From: Alphaproteobacteria bacterium
GTDB taxonomy: Bacteria; Pseudomonadota; Alphaproteobacteria; CACIAM-22H2
Direction of reading: 5' to 3'
Length of the DNA: 6,887 nt
Assembly: GCA_947500965.1 (NCBI GenBank)
Contig: CANMWW010000114.1
Coordinates: 1-6,887, forward strand
Of the stretch, positions 5,861 through 6,887 are shown piece by piece; positions within the stretch are counted from its first letter, which is position 1, and each line of letters opens with the position of its first letter. The notes below the pieces were generated by a model. That model was not told where the DNA came from. It was given only the letters and a program-made list of their open reading frames with translations, and did not search any database. A program made the position numbers and the translations under genes.

Positions 5861-6558
5861 ATCACGCCGACGGCGAAGGGGATCGGCCGGACGACCAGGT
5901 GGTCGCGCACCTCGCGCACCCCGGCGACCTCGCGCGCGAGGATGCGCAGCGCCGCGCGCTCCGGCTCCGAGGTCACCATGCCGAGCAGGTCCACGACGCC
6001 GCCCGCGACGACGACCGTCACGAGCGCGCGCGGCGCCCAGGGCTCCTGCCCGATCCGGCGCTCGACCTCCTCGCGCATCTCGCCATCGCCGCGCGTGCCC
6101 GGCGCGCCCTCCGGCTTCGTCGACGCGGCCACCGCGCGCACGAAGTCGGAGCGCGAGATGACGCCGGCGATGGCCCCGTCGTCGACCACGAAGACGCGCT
6201 TCACGCGCTTGCGGTCGAGCAGTTCCGCGACCTGCGCCAGCTCGGCGTCCGGGCCGACCGCGACGACGCCGCGATGCATGACGTCGGCGGCGGTCCGGCC
6301 ATGGGTGCGCACGAATTCCTCGGCGCCGCCCTGCGGGTCGGCGACGAAGGCGAGCCACCACGAGCGCCGCTTCTGCGTCGACAGCTCGGGCCGCCGGACG
6401 AAGTCCGCCTCGCTCACCACGCCTAGCGGCACGCCCGCGGCATCGACGACCGGGACCGCGCTGATCGCATGCGCGAGCAGGAGCCCCGCCACCGCCTCGA
6501 CCGCCGCCTCCGGCGGCACGCTGCGCACGCCGCGCGTCATGATCTCGGATGCCTTCAT
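5857..6558 (-). CDS. CBS-CBS-BON domain protein
   Basis: This 233-residue protein begins MKASEIMT. It contains a first CBS domain (about 7-57, ending GVVSEADFV), a linker (about 58-88) with RRSWW, a second CBS domain (about 90-145, with GVISRSDFV at 132-140), a hydrophilic linker and a BON domain (about 159-224, with the AGGVVDLLG core). Paired CBS domains usually bind adenine nucleotides or related ligands; the S-x-x-D motifs at 49-52 and 135-138 fit ribose binding. BON domains are thought to bind lipid or other ligands, often in envelope proteins, but there is no signal peptide or membrane segment here, so a cytoplasmic sensor or scaffold is likely. The start at 6558 is set by a GGAGG on this strand (complement of 6566-6570) seven bases upstream; the longer frame to 6813 would overlap the divergent gene. 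It converges on groEL with 21 bases between stops. Exact function unknown. Confidence 0.88.
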   Translation of the reverse strand: MKASEIMTRGVRSVPPEAAVEAVAGLLLAHAISAVPVVDAAGVPLGVVSEADFVRRPELSTQKRRSWWLAFVADPQGGAEEFVRTHGRTAADVMHRGVVAVGPDAELAQVAELLDRKRVKRVFVVDDGAIAGVISRSDFVRAVAASTKPEGAPGTRGDGEMREEVERRIGQEPWAPRALVTVVVAGGVVDLLGMVTSEPERAALRILAREVAGVREVRDHLVVRPIPFAVGVM

Positions 6559-6617
6559 CGTCCCGCCTCCGCCTGATGCCCGATGCCGGCGAGGTTCGGC
6601 GCGTGCGGGCCGGTCGT

Positions 6618-6635
6618 CATTGCGCGCCCGCAATG
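6618..6635. promoter_or_regulatory. Inverted repeat CATTGCG-N4-CGCAATG
   Basis: A perfect 7-bp inverted repeat with a 4-base spacer (CGCC), central between two divergent genes. It contains AT pairs, which are scarce in this region, and its half-site GCAATG recurs at 6658-6663. The size suits an operator for a dimeric regulator. It does not match the TTGAT-N4-ATCAA consensus, so a different protein is implied. Confidence 0.45.
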
Positions 6636-6640
6636 CGCCA

Positions 6641-6655
6641 GGCGCGCCGCGCGCC
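6641..6655. repeat. Short GC hairpin
   Basis: GGCGCG (6641-6646) and CGCGCC (6650-6655) form a 6-bp inverted repeat around CCG. It consists only of G and C, so chance occurrence in this composition is likely. Confidence 0.3.
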
Positions 6656-6686
6656 CAGCAATGCCGGGTGCGCGGCGCGCGGCGTC

Positions 6687-6701
6687 GGCGAGGCGAGGCG
6701 A
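6687..6701 (+). repeat. Three tandem GGCGA units
   Basis: GGCGA occurs three times in a row directly before the GGGAGG ribosome site. It may be a purine-rich leader that helps ribosome loading, or a slippage-prone tract; nothing shows a specific role. Confidence 0.4.
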
Positions 6702-6712
6702 GGGAGGTTGTC

Positions 6713-6887
6713 ATGGCGACGAAGCGGAAGGCGCGATCGGCGAAGTCGGATGCGAAGGCCGCGCGGCGGGCGCCGGCCCCGGCGCTGCCCTCGGCGGAGG
6801 TGGTCCGGCGCATCCTCGGGCCGCTGGACGACGCGCAGGTCTGCCGCGTGCTCGAGCTGGGCGCCGGCGAGGCCGAGCTGCAGCAGG
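6713..6887 (+). CDS. Unrecognised small protein with basic N-terminus (partial)
   Basis: The frame runs from ATG 6713 off the right edge, giving 58 full codons. GGGAGG at 6702-6707 is five bases upstream, a good ribosome site. The first 26 residues are rich in Lys, Arg and Ala and then Pro (MATKRKARSAKSDAK, later APAPALP) and look disordered. From about residue 27 an amphipathic helical region begins: PSAEVVRRILGPLDDAQVCRV, broken by LGAGEAEL. There is no signal peptide or membrane segment. The Asp-Asp-Ala and Leu-rich pattern suggests a small all-helical protein, but I recognise no family. It is divergent to the CBS-BON gene and may share its control region. The start is well supported; the function is not inferable. 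Confidence 0.6.
   Translation, partial: MATKRKARSAKSDAKAARRAPAPALPSAEVVRRILGPLDDAQVCRVLELGAGEAELQQ

Larger units (their letters stand above)
6559..6712. other. Divergent intergenic region
   Basis: These 154 bases separate two divergent starts and must hold promoters in both directions, but no clear -35/-10 hexamers are visible. Contents are the inverted repeat at 6618-6635, a GC hairpin at 6641-6655 (GGCGCG/CGCGCC around CCG), a further GCAATG at 6658-6663, and three tandem GGCGA units at 6687-6701 running into the GGGAGG ribosome site (6702-6707) of the right-hand gene. Confidence 0.6.

Noticed and set aside
6559..6712. FNR/FixK site in the divergent spacer
   Set aside because: No TTGAT/ATCAA or TTGAC/GTCAA half-sites are present; the inverted repeat there has a different sequence.
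6559..6813. Upstream extension of the CBS-BON gene by 85 codons
   Set aside because: It would overlap the divergent gene start and contains no domain; a GGAGG directly precedes ATG at 6558.

Overview
The window is very GC-rich (well above 70% by eye) with strong G/C preference at third codon positions, purine-rich Shine-Dalgarno sites and tight gene packing. This and the protein types suggest a high-GC alphaproteobacterium, perhaps of the Rhodospirillales/Acetobacteraceae kind. That placement is an inference from composition and remembered family patterns, not from any search.

Left part (1-3233, + strand): the tail of a gene whose last 52 residues resemble the C-terminus of gamma-glutamyltransferase-like proteins; a 321-residue D-2-hydroxyacid dehydrogenase; and, 20 bases further on, a 676-residue flavin/iron-sulfur oxidoreductase of the 2,4-dienoyl-CoA reductase/trimethylamine dehydrogenase type. 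The last two probably form a small catabolic unit. The oxidoreductase departs from its family at three functional positions: one cluster cysteine is missing, the active-site tyrosine is Gln, and the usual QLxHxGR histidine is Cys. Its substrate cannot be read from the sequence.

Middle part (3234-5835, + strand): a 155-base spacer with a GC hairpin, then a Crp/Fnr-family regulator with FNR/FixK-like DNA contacts but no FNR iron-sulfur cysteines and no cAMP-binding Arg-Ser pair. It is followed by a solitary, divergent GroEL paralog with no groES beside it and no GGM tail. Between them lies a TGA-N6-TCA dyad placed where a regulator of this family could activate the chaperonin gene.

Right part (5836-6887): a convergent gene for a cytoplasmic protein with two CBS domains and a BON domain, whose stop codon lies in the same hairpin as the groEL stop codon. 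After a 154-base divergent intergenic region with a perfect CATTGCG-N4-CGCAATG inverted repeat comes the start of an unrecognised small basic-N-terminus protein, cut by the window edge.

Together, an oxygen/redox-type Crp/Fnr regulator, a spare chaperonin and a CBS-BON protein look like an accessory stress or low-oxygen survival cluster. This is inferred from family membership and adjacency only. I saw no mobile element, CRISPR array, tRNA or rRNA.
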